A stretch of DNA of 64,000 bases from Chionoecetes opilio (lineage: Eukaryota > Arthropoda > Malacostraca > Decapoda > Majidae), in assembly GCA_016584305.1 (NCBI GenBank), contig JACEEZ010005953.1, positions 60,001 through 124,000 on the forward strand, in the 5' to 3' direction. Below are positions 1 to 13,105 of the stretch, piece after piece. The notes under the pieces are model-generated. The model was not told where the DNA came from, ran no database searches, and saw nothing but the letters and a program-made list of their open reading frames with translations. The translations under genes and the position numbers were made by a program. How positions within the stretch are numbered: the first letter of the stretch is position 1; each line of letters opens with the position of its first letter.

Positions 1-1150
<1,150 letters not shown>

Positions 1151-1468
1151 TCTTGTGGTATGAACAATATGAAGAGAAGCAATACACGTGTCCTTTAGGA
1201 GTTAACGGAGGGCTGATGAGCCTTTTGCCTCTTCTTGCAGTAACTTCCATGCCGTCACCACCAGTAATCACTTGTGAGTAAGGTGGAAGAGGGTGCCTGA
1301 AACCCCCCACACTCCTCCCCAACCCCCCCACACACCACACCCCTCATCCCCTCCATCCCCAACCCACCCCACCCCCCCTCATCCCCACCCCATCCCCACC
1401 CCCCTCACCCCACCACCCCTCATCCCTCCCATCCCCAATCCCTCCTCTCTCAAGTCTTATCTCTAGAG

Positions 1469-2515
1469 CAGTGTTTCTTAACCTCTTTACCACCACGCCC
1501 CCTTCAGTAGCGGGTCCTTGCCTCCACGCCCCCTTCAGTAGCGGGTCCTTGCCTCCACGCCCCCTTCAGTAGTGGGTCCTTGCCTCCACGCCCCCTTCAG
1601 TTGCGGGTCCTTGCCTCCACGCCCCCTTCAGTAGTGGGTCCTTGCCTCCACGCCCCCTTCAGTAGCGGGTCCTTGCCTCCACGCCCCCTTCAGTAGCGGG
1701 TCCTTGCCTCCACGCCCCCTTCAGTAGTGGGTCCTTGCCTCCACGCCCCTTCAGTAGGGGTCCTTGCCTCCACGCCCCCTTCAGTAGTGGGTCCTTGCCT
1801 CCACGCCCCCTTCAGTAGCGGGTCCTTGCCTCCACGCCCCTTCAGTAGCGGGTCCTTGCCTCCACGCCCCCTTCAGTAGCGGGTCCTTGCCTCCACGCCC
1901 CCTTCAGTAGCGGGTCCTTGCCTCCACGCCCCCTTCAGTAGCGGGTCCTTGCCTCCACGCCCCATTCAGTAGTGGGTCCTTGCCTCCACGCCCCCTTCAG
2001 TAGCGGGTCCTTGCCTCCACGCCCCCTTCAGTAGCGGGTCCTTGCCTCCACGCCCCCTTCAGTAGCGGGTCCTTGCCTCCACGCCCCCTTCAGTAGTGGG
2101 TCCTTGCCTCCACGCCCCCTTCAGTAGCGGGTCCTTGCCTCCACGCCCCCTTCAGTAGCGGGTCCTTGCCTCCACGCCCCCTTCAGTAGCGGGTCCTTGC
2201 CTCCACGCCCCCTTCAGTAGCGGGTCCTTGCCTCCACGCCCCCTTCAGTAGCGGGTCCTTGCCTCCACGCCCCCTTCATAGTGGGTCCTTGCCTCCACGC
2301 CCCCTTCAGTAGTGGGTCCTTGCCTCCACGCCCCCTTCAGTAGCGGGTCCTTGCCTCCACGCCCCCTTCAGTAGTGGGTCCTTGCCTCCACGCCCCCTTC
2401 AGTAGTGGGTCCTTGCCTCCACGCCCCCTCAGTAGCGGGTCCTTGCCTCCACGCCCCCTTCAGTAGCGGGTCCTTGCCTCCACGCCCCCTTCAGTAGTGG
2501 GTCCTTGCCTCCCCC
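1469..2515. repeat. 31-bp minisatellite behind a hAT-like terminus
   Basis: About 32 head-to-tail copies of a 31-bp unit beginning CCTCCACGCCCCCTTCAGTA, with GCGGG/GTGGG variants and a few indels. The array starts inside sequence opening CAGTGTTTCTTAACC (1469-1483), which matches a typical hAT terminal inverted repeat and also the one at 30391. No matching right terminus is seen. Confidence 0.95.
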
Positions 2516-2774
2516 CTTCACTTCTTCAACCAAGATATTTCATAATAATCCTGAATCAGAAAGAAAAACTGAAACTTCTCTGGAAGGTTGAGTTAGTGTG
2601 AGTGAGAATTTTGTGTTGCTGTTAAGTGGTGTCATGCCTTGTTAGTTGCCTCGTGTGTGGTGGAGCGGCGTTGGTGGTGACTTAAGGGTGTCGTAAGGGT
2701 GTCGTAAGGTTGTCGTAAGGTTGTCGTATCGGTATGTCGTGACAGCCCTTGAGGATATGTGGCCGAAGCTTCAA

Positions 2775-2812
<38 letters not shown>

Positions 2813-3085
2813 CTTCAATGTAAAAAAAAAAAATGGCTTCAATGTTAAAAAAAAAAAAAAAAAAGGAATGACAGGAAGGGCATGGCAAGTGGTGGTGGTG
2901 GTGGTGGTGGTGGTGGTGGTGGTGGTGAGTTGTCGTCGCTCTGTAGGTTTTTTTTTTTTTTTTTTTTTTTCTTGAACGTTGGAGCCTATTTTTGGTTGGT
3001 TGGTTGACTTCCATGGCGTGACTAAACCTCCCTCACTCCCCCATCTATCACCCATTACCCCCATTACCTCTCATTGTGTTTACAG
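2516..3085. repeat. Short tandem repeats and homopolymers
   Basis: 2516-2685 is plain AT-rich sequence with nothing recognised. Then come a TAAGG(G/T)TGTCG run (about 2684-2728), three A tracts separated by GGCTTCAATGT (2779-2865), a GGT array (2890-2927) and a T tract (2947-2970). Confidence 0.9.
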
Positions 3086-3152
3086 CTCTTGAGGGAACAT
3101 AATGGGTGCTTCCTTGGCCGACAGACAAAGAGTGGGCGAGAACCATTAAGTG

Positions 3153-3300
3153 TGGTGGTGATGATGGTGTTGGTAATGGTAGTGGTAATGGTGGTGACAC
3201 AGGTGGTAATGGTGGTGACACAGGTGGTAATGGTGGTGACACAGGTGGTAATGGAGGTGACACAGGTGGTGACAGGTGGTGACGATATAATGGTGGTGGT
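3153..3300. repeat. 21-bp GGTGGTAATGGTGGTGACACA minisatellite
   Basis: Four to five copies of a 21-bp unit, followed by a shorter GGTGGTGA run. The + frame stays open across it only because the unit is a multiple of three; the Val/Met-rich translation looks like a shadow, not a protein. Confidence 0.9.
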
Positions 3301-3394
3301 AAGCATGGTTCTTCCGTTCCATCTGTCCAATGCATATCTCTCCCTTAACCCTCTACAGAAGGTTTACAACACATACCCCTCAGAAATTTTTTAC

Positions 3395-3802
3395 AATCCC
3401 TCCCTCACTCTCTCTAGATCCATCCCTCCTTCCTCCCTTTCCATCTCCCCCTCCCCTTCCCCTTTTCCTTCCACTCCACCCTTCCTCCCCCTTCCCTCCT
3501 CCCCACCCTCCCTTTCCCTCCACTCCCCACCTCTGCATGACCTCAGGAATCACAGGACTGGCGCAGGAATGTATAGCCTAATTGTCACAACACTTGGAGA
3601 GAAAAAAGTTATGGTTTTGGATCCATGCAGAGGCAGTCAGATTAACCATCATTGATTTGTTATGTTCGTGTGAGTCTCAAGTTCTGTGGCTTCTCTATTC
3701 TCCCCTTCCCTCCCTCCCTCCCCCCCCCCTCCCTCCCATCCTGCCTCCCTCCCTCCCTCCCCCCTCCCTCCCATCCTGCCTCCCTCCCGCCCTCCCGCCC
3801 AT
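3395..3802. repeat. Pyrimidine-rich CCT/CCCT tracts
   Basis: Two blocks (3395-3535 and 3700-3802) of imperfect TCCC/CCTCC repeats. Between them lies about 120 bases of unique sequence with a short open + frame ending at 3655, too weak to call an exon. Confidence 0.85.
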
Positions 3803-3969
3803 CCTGCCTCTCTACTTAGAAAAACATAGAAAGAATGAAGAGTAATTACATCTGTCTGTTTGCATTATGAAACAAAGAACAAATGATATAAAGGTTTGCA
3901 TAACATGGGCAGAAGGAGAGGAGCAGGTTTCTGTCATGGCACTTGTATGTATGTAGCACCCGGGGCGAG

Positions 3970-3980
3970 ATATATATAAT

Positions 3981-4067
<87 letters not shown>

Positions 4068-4069
4068 AT

Positions 4070-4111
<42 letters not shown>

Positions 4112-4125
4112 ATTTTTTTTTTTTT
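3970..4125. repeat. (AT)n array
   Basis: About 150 bp of AT dinucleotides with ATTAT interruptions, ending in a T tract. Confidence 0.95.
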
Positions 4126-4235
4126 AGAATAGATAGGTAGAATAGGTAAGTAGTAATACACCCTCTGCTAGACACCTGTGGTAGCCTAACCCACGGTTGT
4201 CCAGTGAAGTCCCTCAGGGGGGTATGGGGGGAGGG

Positions 4236-4447
4236 AGTATTCACCTAGTTGTATTTACCTAGTTGTGTTTTACAGGGCCTGAGCTACACTCGTGTGGTCC
4301 CGTCTCCGTATCTACATTTATCCAGTCTTTCTTTCAATTGGTGCATATTATTTGCCGATATCACCTCCTCATTTAGTCCATTCTAAATTTCTACATTTCT
4401 ATGAGGGAAGCTGTACTTCTTTATGTTGTTCAGGCATCTACCTTTTC

Positions 4448-4448
<1 letters not shown>
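4236..4448 (-). mobile_element. LINE 3'-end fragment, CACCTAGTTGTA type
   Basis: Begins TTCACCTAGTTGTATTTACC and runs through ACAGGGCCTGAGC to a pyrimidine-rich stretch. The same sequence recurs at 42785-43060, and its first part is shared with the SINE at 4531-4826. I know this motif from decapod interspersed repeats, where it is the 3' end of a non-LTR retrotransposon read on the opposite strand. Truncated, with no coding capacity left. Confidence 0.6.

Positions 4449-4530
<82 letters not shown>
4449..4530. repeat. (GT)n array
   Basis: About 80 bp of uninterrupted GT, lying exactly between the 3' tails of two retroposons, the position where SINE/LINE tail microsatellites usually arise. Confidence 0.97.
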
Positions 4531-4532
<2 letters not shown>

Positions 4533-4826
4533 TCACCTAGTTGTATTCATCTAGTTGTATATTACAGGGCCAGAGCAACGCTCGTATGGCCCCGTCTCCA
4601 TATCAACATTTATTTTTCTCATTCATCTTTAGTGTTGGGGGAAGCCACCACCCCGGGAGGTGGGTCACAAACCCCCGGCTAACACCCGGTACCCATTCGC
4701 TGCTGGGTGGACAGGGGCTCGGGTTTTAAGAAGACCGCCCGTCTGTCTTCGCTCCGCCCGGGGATCAAACCCGGGACTTCTCGGTTGTGAGCCGAGCGTG
4801 CTAAACCTTACACTACGGAGTTCCCT
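4531..4826 (-). mobile_element. tRNA-Val-derived SINE
   Basis: On the minus strand the head (4826 down to about 4753) reads as a tRNA: A-box-like sequence opposite 4802-4815, an anticodon arm with CTCGG/CCGAG stem and loop CTCACAA (anticodon CAC, valine; 4780-4796), and B box GGGTTTGATCC (4762-4772) in a CCCGGG T-stem. A unique body follows, then a tail (4531-4600) matching the CACCTAGTTGTA LINE end. A free tRNA gene is unlikely because of the body and tail. Confidence 0.75.
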
Positions 4827-4827
4827 A

Positions 4828-4884
<57 letters not shown>
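4828..4884. repeat. (GT)n array
   Basis: Uninterrupted GT run abutting the 5' end of the SINE. Confidence 0.96.
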
Positions 4885-4885
<1 letters not shown>

Positions 4886-5527
4886 GCGCCCGGCTTCTCC
4901 CCATTAGCAGCCGTGTTTAGGGGTGATGCAGGCACAGGAGGGAAGGCTGAAGGTAATAGTCACTCAGGTGGGATGACAGGACTGGGAGAAGGCGTGATGC
5001 ATACATACATTAGGTGGCATATCTTTGTGATGTACAACTTGAATTGCATTACAGAATAGCCTACTGTGGAGCCCGTCTTACGTCATGGATACTGTTGGCA
5101 GTGTTTATGTTGACAGTACATTGATATGTGGGCCGTGCAGCATTTTATTTTATTTTTTTATTTTTTTTTGCCTGACCTTACTTTTTATTTTTTTTCTGGC
5201 CTAACCTCTATATGAGTGGGCAGGGCTGGGCTGTCTTTGTGTCTGCTTTATACATACATTACAGCTTTGCTTCAGCTGTACTAACGCTGATGCATGAACC
5301 ATAGATTTACATCACTAGGTAGAATACTGACTCATTTTGTTTTCGCCTATTTATAAATGTTTTACAGATTGATGACTGATCACATAGTCACTTTTTTTTC
5401 ATAATTTTCATTGCTGATCCTAAGTTCGGGCTCGTCACCTATTAGTGTTTCTATTGTTTTATTGAGTCTGGTTTTGTCGTCCACAGTTTCCTCAGTCTTT
5501 AATTTTTCGTCCCAGCACTGGTAGGCA
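4885..5527. other. Unique sequence, nothing recognised
   Basis: AT-rich non-coding sequence with two T-rich patches near 5150-5200. No exon with paired splice sites and no repeat shared with the rest of the window was seen. Confidence 0.6.
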
Positions 5528-5738
5528 TTAACTCCTTCACGCCCAGATCTTTCCCTTGCTATAAAAAAATATATGTTGTCAAGCCATAAGATTACGAAAA
5601 CAACTGAATATACCAAATTAGTTAGTCGACAAGGATACTAAACAGTTCATATCTATTAAATATTGCTTACATTCACAAAAAATCTTCTAATGGTACCCAA
5701 ATTACAATGGAAATTACGTTCTGGTCTCAAGGGGTTAA
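5528..5738 (+). mobile_element. TTAA MITE copy 1
   Basis: Complete copy of a ~210-bp family. Orientation + begins TTAACCCCTTCACGCCCAGA; the other end read inward is TTAACCCCTTGAGGCCCAGA, giving ~20-bp terminal inverted repeats with TTAA at the very ends. The interior is AT-rich and includes ATATACCAAATTAGTTAGT and ATACTAAAC. No coding capacity. TTAA ends and CCCnTTCACGC-type termini suggest a piggyBac-like helper; that is inference. Confidence 0.85.
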
Positions 5739-6014
5739 GGAAATAGTCTCGGGTGCCTACTGAGCGGTCACTTTGGGCAAGCTTGTTGGGTTTTCCTTGT
5801 AGTGTAACATGATGTAGAGGTTATGTAGTGAAGGGTCAAGCAATGCACTGTAGATCATGTAGCTGGCTTCTCTTGCGCTTCATTCTCCTTTTCTTCAGTT
5901 TTTTTCAGATTTTTTTGTAGTTAGAAATCTTGACGTATATATTTTTTTCTTAATGTCGTTGTTGCATCATTATTATTTTGCTTGACTTATTTTTTTTTTT
6001 TTTGCTGTACGCAT

Positions 6015-6229
6015 TGTATTTCTTTCTTTCTTTCTTTCTTGCATTCTTTCTTTCTTTTTTTTCTTTCTTTTTTTCTTTCTTTCTTTCATTCTTTCTTTCT
6101 TTCTTTCATTCATTAATTCATTCATTCTTTCTTTCATGCTTTCTTTCTTTCTTTCATTCTTTCTTTCTTTCATTCTTTCTTTCTTTCATTCTTTCTTTCT
6201 TTCTTTCTTTTTTTCCTCTTTTTTTTCAT

Positions 6230-6261
<32 letters not shown>

Positions 6262-6365
6262 TCATTCTCTTTCTTTCTTTCTTTCTTTTTTTCTTTCTTT
6301 TTTTCTTTCTTTCATTCATTCATTCATTCATTCATTCTTTCTTTCTTTCTTTCTTTCTTTCTTAG
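6015..6365. repeat. (TTTC)n tetranucleotide array
   Basis: About 350 bp of TTTC with ATTC and TTTT variants. The open frames in it (Phe/Leu/Ser or Lys/Glu/Arg) are repeat translations. Confidence 0.96.
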
Positions 6366-7442
6366 TTTTATTTTATTCAGTTTTTATTGATTGATTTATT
6401 TCTTTTACTTTCTATAGAGTTATGAAGTTATGATTTATGTGCCTGTGTTCCTTTCTTATTTGATCATTATAATTCATTACTGCAGTGTGTATGTAGCTAC
6501 TTTTATTTTGGACGAGTTTGATCTAATTGTCTTGCTTTGAATGGAATTAATTTGAAGTTTAAAAAAAAAAAATTGCTTCCTTTCAATTTAAGTGACTAGT
6601 TTGCATGCAGGGATTTTCCAGTCCGTATTTTATTTTTTTTTTTTTTTTTTTATTATTTTTTTTTTTACTTACATACCATATTCTTTGATTTCTTTTTGTT
6701 TCAGTGGTTTTTTTTAAAGTTACGTATGGAGATAGATCAAGTTTTTTTTTTTACTTTAATTTGCATGCCGTTATTTTCCAGTCCTAATTTTTTTTCGTTT
6801 TTTTTAGTTGTTTTTATTTAGTTTACTTTCCATTTTCTTTTCTTTAATTTCTTTTGGTTTCAGTGTTTTTTTTTATTGTTGTTGTTTTTTTTTTTTTATT
6901 ATGTAGATCAAAAAAAATTGTAATATGATTTATTTTCCCTTTAATTTCTGAGTATCCATTTTCTTTCATTACTTTTTGTTTGAAGTTCTTTTTCTAAGTT
7001 ATGTAGATACTCTGTTCCAATATGATTTTTTTCTTCTAGCAGTATATGTGTGTAGTATCTTTTCCCTCACTTCATTTTTTTTAAGTTCAATTTTATTTAG
7101 TTATAGTTCTAGATACTCTGTTCTAATATGATTTTTTTCCCTTATTTTCTGAGTAGTGTTTGTGTGTGTGTTTTCCCCTCACTGTGAGTCTTTCCTTGCA
7201 GTCCAGAGAAGGGGGAGACAGGGGAGACAGGACCGTACGGGGCAACGGAGGAAAGGGAGGAAGCCCACCTCTAGTCCTGCCTTTGCCCCGCCCACCTTAC
7301 GTCCCTATACCCTAAGGCAGAGAGAAATAAAATGTATACTTACCCCATACATTTCCTAGTGCAATGGTAGAGTGATAGAAAATGTACTGGAGGAAACGCG
7401 GGTTATTGTAACGTTAAGGGCCACTTGGGACAATGCTCTGGC
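6366..7442. other. T-rich non-coding stretch
   Basis: Many poly-T runs and loosely repeated ~150-base segments containing TTTCAGTG and AGTTATGTAGAT motifs (6650-7140), an old degenerate duplication. A purine-rich segment after an AG at about 7200 is open in one frame but lacks a donor, so it is not called an exon. Confidence 0.55.
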
Positions 7443-7734
7443 CAGTGCCGTTTCTAGCCTTTTGGGGCCGCTATGTAAAATGCTGTTTGGGGGCCCTGTG
7501 CGAAATGCTGTTTGGCGGCCCTATTGTGTAAAACTATGGTGGGGGGATTCCAAGCCCTCTAAGGTGGTCCGGGGGCACGCCTTTACTATTTAAATGCATC
7601 AATCTGGGGTACTTTAATAGGAAAAGAGACTAGATTCTAAAAAACTAAGACAATATTGGCAGCTTGGGGCCCCTTGGTGGCTTCGGGGGCCTATATGCAA
7701 CCTTGTAGTTCGCATATAGTAAGAAACGGCCCTG
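7443..7734. mobile_element. hAT-type MITE with 8-bp target duplication
   Basis: Left end CAGTGCCGTTTCTAG, right end read inward CAGGGCCGTTTCTTA, 292 bp long with no ORF. Flanks are GCTCTGGC (7435-7442) and GCTTTGGC (7735-7742), matching at seven of eight bases, as expected for an aged hAT 8-bp duplication. The interior has a direct repeat of AAATGCTGTTTGG. Confidence 0.75.
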
Positions 7735-8690
7735 GCTTTGGCTTTGTCCGTACTAAATTTGATTGTCCGTGTATTGTAATGTTATGATGGGTCGTGTTAG
7801 AGAGATTAGGTTATTTACGGAAGGGTGCGTTATTCTATTTAGAGGATTAGAAGAGTTTTCATAATCAGAGAAATAGAGAAAAACAGATCAGATTTAATGT
7901 TAGGATGGTTTGTGTTCGTGTTAGAGGTTACGGGATTTAAAGAAGGCTGCGTCGTCTACTTAGAGGAGGAGGAGGTCTTAGGTCTTAGGTCTTAGGTCTT
8001 AGCTCTTAGGAAGTCATAGAGGTCTGTGCATAACAAGAGAGAGAGAAAAAAAGATCAGCTTGAGTGTTTTTTTGTGTGGTTTTGAGTTTTTTTTTTTTTT
8101 TTTTTTTGTACGTAAGTGTTTTGTGGATTGTGGTCACTCTATTAAACATGAATAAAGAAGCTGAGGTAGAAGAAAGGAGGAGGAGGAGAAGGAGGAGGTC
8201 TGTACATCATAACAAGAAAGTGAAAGCAAAAAAAAATCAGTATCCGTGGTTTTTCAATTTTTTTTACTCTTTTTTTTTTTATCTGAAGTATTTTGTAAGT
8301 CTTCAAAAAAAAGCTGAGGTAAGAGAAAATTAATCTTGCTTACAGTGTACATAGTTTTTGTTATCATGGGAGTAATCCTCATTGTAGGGGGAGGGGGGGG
8401 AGTAACTAAAGAAGGGGGGGTAAGAAAGGGAATAACTCGAATAGTGATTGAAACATTACTATAAAAAGAATTGAGAATCACCCATGGCAACTGGAGTGAA
8501 CTTACAAAATTATAGATCAAATTTTCAAACACATTAACACCATCCTCACTATGCTCAGTATGCTAATGCTCAATACATGGCTTACTTAGGGAGTTGTAGA
8601 GGGTATATATAGGGGTTATGCGGTTAGATAGATATTAGAAGAGAGGCTAATAGGTAAAGATAAAGGGTTGACATGAATTCTAGTGAAGGG
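7735..8690. other. AT-rich spacer with short TTAGGTC run
   Basis: Contains about five TCTTAGG units at 7977-8010, a duplicated 'GAGGTTACG...GTCTAC' type segment (7790-7990) and poly-T at 8090-8106. No gene was seen. Confidence 0.55.
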
Positions 8691-8960
8691 AATGGCTGCT
8701 GGGAAAGTGCGAAAGGCAGATCACTTATGGCTGGGAAGTGTGAGGCAATACTATGGCTGTGGAAATGTGAGGCAGATCACTTATGGCTGCTGGGAAAGTG
8801 TGAAAGGCAGATCACTTATGGCTGCTGGGAAAGTGTGAAAGGCAGATCACTTATGGCTGCTGGGAAAGTGTGAAAGGCAGATCACTTATGGCTGCTGGGA
8901 AAGTGTGAAAGGCAGATCACTTATGGCTGCTGGGAAAGTGTGAAAGGCAGATCACTTACA
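8691..8960. repeat. 35-bp minisatellite
   Basis: Five good copies and two or three partial ones of a 35-bp unit containing GGCTGCTGGGAAAGTG and AAAGGCAGATCACTTAT. An open + frame covers part of it; no splice sites or start context support a protein. Confidence 0.93.
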
Positions 8961-9712
<752 letters not shown>

Positions 9713-9810
9713 GAGTACACTGAATTGCGTTAATACTCTGGGATCCAAACCCCTGGAGGCCGAACATGCAGCTCTGATCCGGGAGCTGTCGGGTCGCGCT
9801 CACCAACAGT
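9713..9810 (+). CDS. Internal exon, unrecognised gene A
   Basis: Good acceptor (TGCGTTTCAG, ending 9712) and donor (CAGT then GTAAGC from 9811). One base, 32 codons, then one base; the frame reads STLNCVNTLGSKPLEAEHAA and continues LIRELSGRAHQQ, with unbiased, protein-like composition and no repeat content. It ends in phase 1, matching the two-base start of the exon at 13106, so the two join in frame. I do not recognise the family. Upstream exons are not found in this window or were missed among the repeats. Confidence 0.6.
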
Positions 9811-10080
9811 GTAAGCCCCCCTCCCTATGTGAACAACCCCCCACCCACACCAACCACCCGAACTACCCCTACACAGCAAAGTATCACCCCCGCTCCCCGT
9901 CCCCTTCTGCCCCCCTGCCCCCTGAACCCTAAAACCACCCCCTCCCTATGTGAACAACCCCCCATCTACTCCAACCACCCATCTACCCCAACCACCCATC
10001 TACCTCTACTACTTCTACACAGTAAAGTATCCCGAAACCCCCGCCCCTTCTGCCCCCCTGAACCCTGAAATCACAACCCA
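9811..10080. repeat. C-rich duplicated segment in intron
   Basis: Two copies of a ~115-base block built from CCCCCTCCCTATGTGAACAACC, CAACCACCC and CCCCTTCTGCCCCCCTG. The open + frames are Pro/Thr-rich shadows. Confidence 0.75.
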
Positions 10081-10288
10081 TTAACCCCTTCACGCCCTGA
10101 TCTTTCCTTTGCTATAAAAAATCATATGTTGTCGAGCCATAAAATTACAAAAAGTCACTGAATATACCAAAATTAGCTAGTGGACAGGGATACTAAACAG
10201 GTGTCTAAAATATTGCTTATATTCATTCAAATCGTCTAATGGTAGTCAAATAACAATGAATATTACGCTCTGGGCCTCAAGGGGTTAA
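10081..10288 (+). mobile_element. TTAA MITE copy 2
   Basis: Complete copy, TTAA at both ends, + orientation, in the intron of gene A. Confidence 0.87.
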
Positions 10289-10429
10289 TTTCTAACCAAC
10301 CCAACTGTTCTTTGCTAATGCTAAAAGAAAAGTCATATGTTGATGGTGTTGTTTAGAGGGCGGCAGAAGGGGGCGTAGGGTGCTGTATCAGATTGTGCTG
10401 CGTGATTTCGGATTGGCTTGTGTGTTGGC

Positions 10430-10530
10430 TTGGCCCCGCCCCGCTTCGCCCCGCCCCGCGCCCCGCCCCGCTTCGCCCCGCCCCGCTTTGCCCCGCCCCG
10501 CTTTGCCCCGCCCCGCTTTGCCCCGTTCTG
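10430..10530. repeat. CCCCGCCCCGCTTTG array
   Basis: Five to six imperfect 15-bp GC-rich units. The open frames on both strands (Pro/Arg or Gly/Ala/Lys repeats) are artefacts of the unit length. Confidence 0.93.
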
Positions 10531-10618
10531 TAATATTATCTTTTGCATTTATTTATTTTTTTATTTTATTTTTTTGGCATTAAATCAATCAATCTTCTTC
10601 ATTCTTTTGTTTTCATTG

Positions 10619-11080
<462 letters not shown>

Positions 11081-11186
11081 AAAGGGAAAATTTATAAACG
11101 TAATTATAACCTTTTCAACATTCTCGTAATGATTGAAATGTGACAAAACCAACAAAAACTTTCATTTCAGTCCACGTAATAATGCT

Positions 11187-11391
11187 AGGTCAAGTTAGGT
11201 TACGTTAGGGTAGAGGAGGTTGGGGTCGAGTTAGTCTAGGTTAGGTTTAGTTATGCTAGGTTAGGTCAAGTTAGTTTGGGATTGAGTTAGTCTAGGTTAG
11301 GTCAAGTTATGCTAGGTTAGGTTACGTTATGGTAGAGGAGGTTAGGTTGAGTTAGTCTAGGTTAGGTCAGGTTAGGCTCGATTAGAAAGTG
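11187..11391 (+). repeat. Degenerate TTAGG-like 5-bp periodic array
   Basis: About 200 bp divides into 5-mers dominated by GTTAG, CTAGG, TTAGG, GTCAA and AGTTA, keeping a 5-bp register through substitutions. TTAGG is the usual arthropod telomere repeat, so this looks like an old interstitial telomere-like block or a satellite derived from it. Confidence 0.6.
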
Positions 11392-11799
11392 TCATTTTTA
11401 CTCCCACCAGCCCATAAAAATCTTTAAAGCACAAATTAATGATAGGAATAGTTAAATGCCATTAATTATAAGACAGAATGATGTTAGTGGTTCTTAAATA
11501 TATATTATAATCAGTGAATTTGTGCCGGTTTTAAAAGGGTTCAAACGCACATTATTTGAGCTCCTTTCTTTAAATCAGAAACCAACCTCAGATGCCGTAA
11601 ATGAATAAAATGTATGAATGTGCTTATTTTATTTTTGAGTTCATTTTTCTGCAGAGTTAGCAGTCTATAAACCATTTTGTTTTATTTATTAGTATTGTCA
11701 AAATCCATCACTTAAGTTTGGTCCTGCATAATAATTGCTCAAAAATCTGATGTTTCTTGTTTACAGGTAAGCGTAGAGTTTGCTGCTTTTTTTTCAAAC

Positions 11800-11831
<32 letters not shown>

Positions 11832-12005
11832 CGTTTTTTTTATGTTGTGTTCTGCATGTGTAGATTTATGTGTTGTTTTGTCATGGAAGCCATTGTACTT
11901 CAGGAATTTTTATGCTTTTCAATGAACACAGAATTAATTGTGCTCACACCCACATATGTTAAGTATATACCTATATATACTTAGTATATATAAGTAAACT
12001 ATATA
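11392..12005. other. Unique AT-rich intron sequence
   Basis: No supported gene, and no repeat shared with other parts of the window. Contains a T tract at 11801-11845. Confidence 0.6.
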
Positions 12006-12011
12006 AGTGAC

Positions 12012-12395
<384 letters not shown>

Positions 12396-13105
12396 GTGGA
12401 TTCGTGCTCATTGGCAGCTTCCATTACTACCTTTATTTTATCCAATGTTAATCAATAAATGAATTTTATTTTGACTGACTGCTAAGTCTTTTTATTTCAA
12501 AAACTTCCTTTGGATTTTTCTTTTATTTTTCTTAATTAAATGCGTGTCTGAGGAATTCTGGAAGGTTATGACCATCGTGCGTGAGGTCAGTGTGTGTGTG
12601 TGTGTGTGTGTGCGTGTGTGCAGCAGGGAATCATGCGGCCCCTGGCAGTGTTCAGTAAGGTCAGGGAGTAACACTGGTGGGTAGGGTAGGGAGAGGCTAG
12701 GGGGAGCCTTGGATGTGTTGCAGCAGGAGGCAGCAGACAGACAGACAGACAGACACCAGGCGTCGGGGCGCCATGGGAGGGACGCCCCGACCCGCCCTTC
12801 CCTTCTCCCGCCCTGCATGTCACACCCTCCTGCATGACCCCGCCCCTGGCTGTGTGGAGGAGAGGAGCAGCGGAGGGCACGGCGGCAGCGGCGCTCCGTG
12901 TTGCGGGAAGTATGGTGGCACCAGCGTCACGCCTGTTCAGTGTTGAGTCATGAAGTACCGTAATGTGTTGGTGCGAGTCACGCTGCCTTGACGCACAGTA
13001 GCCAGTAGTGAGCGGCAGTAGTAACTGTAGAGCCATGGCATGTGTATAATGTGTGTGTTATGTAGCTTTCAGCGGCGGCGTTGTAAGGGTGTGTGTCTCC
13101 CGCAG
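12396..13105. other. GC-rich intron sequence
   Basis: Turns GC-rich from about 12640. Contains a short TG array (12593-12612) and an AGACAGAC run (12733-12752). An AG-bounded open stretch at 12720-12910 was considered, but no donor or phase supports it as an exon. Confidence 0.5.

Noticed and set aside
1241..1277. Micro-exon between TTCTTGCAG and GTAAGG
   Set aside because: Splice sites are good and the 37 bases are open in one frame, but no neighbouring exon with matching phase was found.
3086..3655. Possible exons at 3086-3147 and 3555-3655
   Set aside because: Acceptor-like AGs exist but no donors; the rest of the frame is minisatellite translation.
4753..4826. Functional tRNA-Val gene
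   Set aside because: The body and LINE-type tail downstream show it is a SINE head, and the acceptor stem does not pair well.
7200..7320. Purine-rich open stretch after CCTTGCAG
   Set aside because: No donor and low-complexity composition; cannot be tied to gene A.
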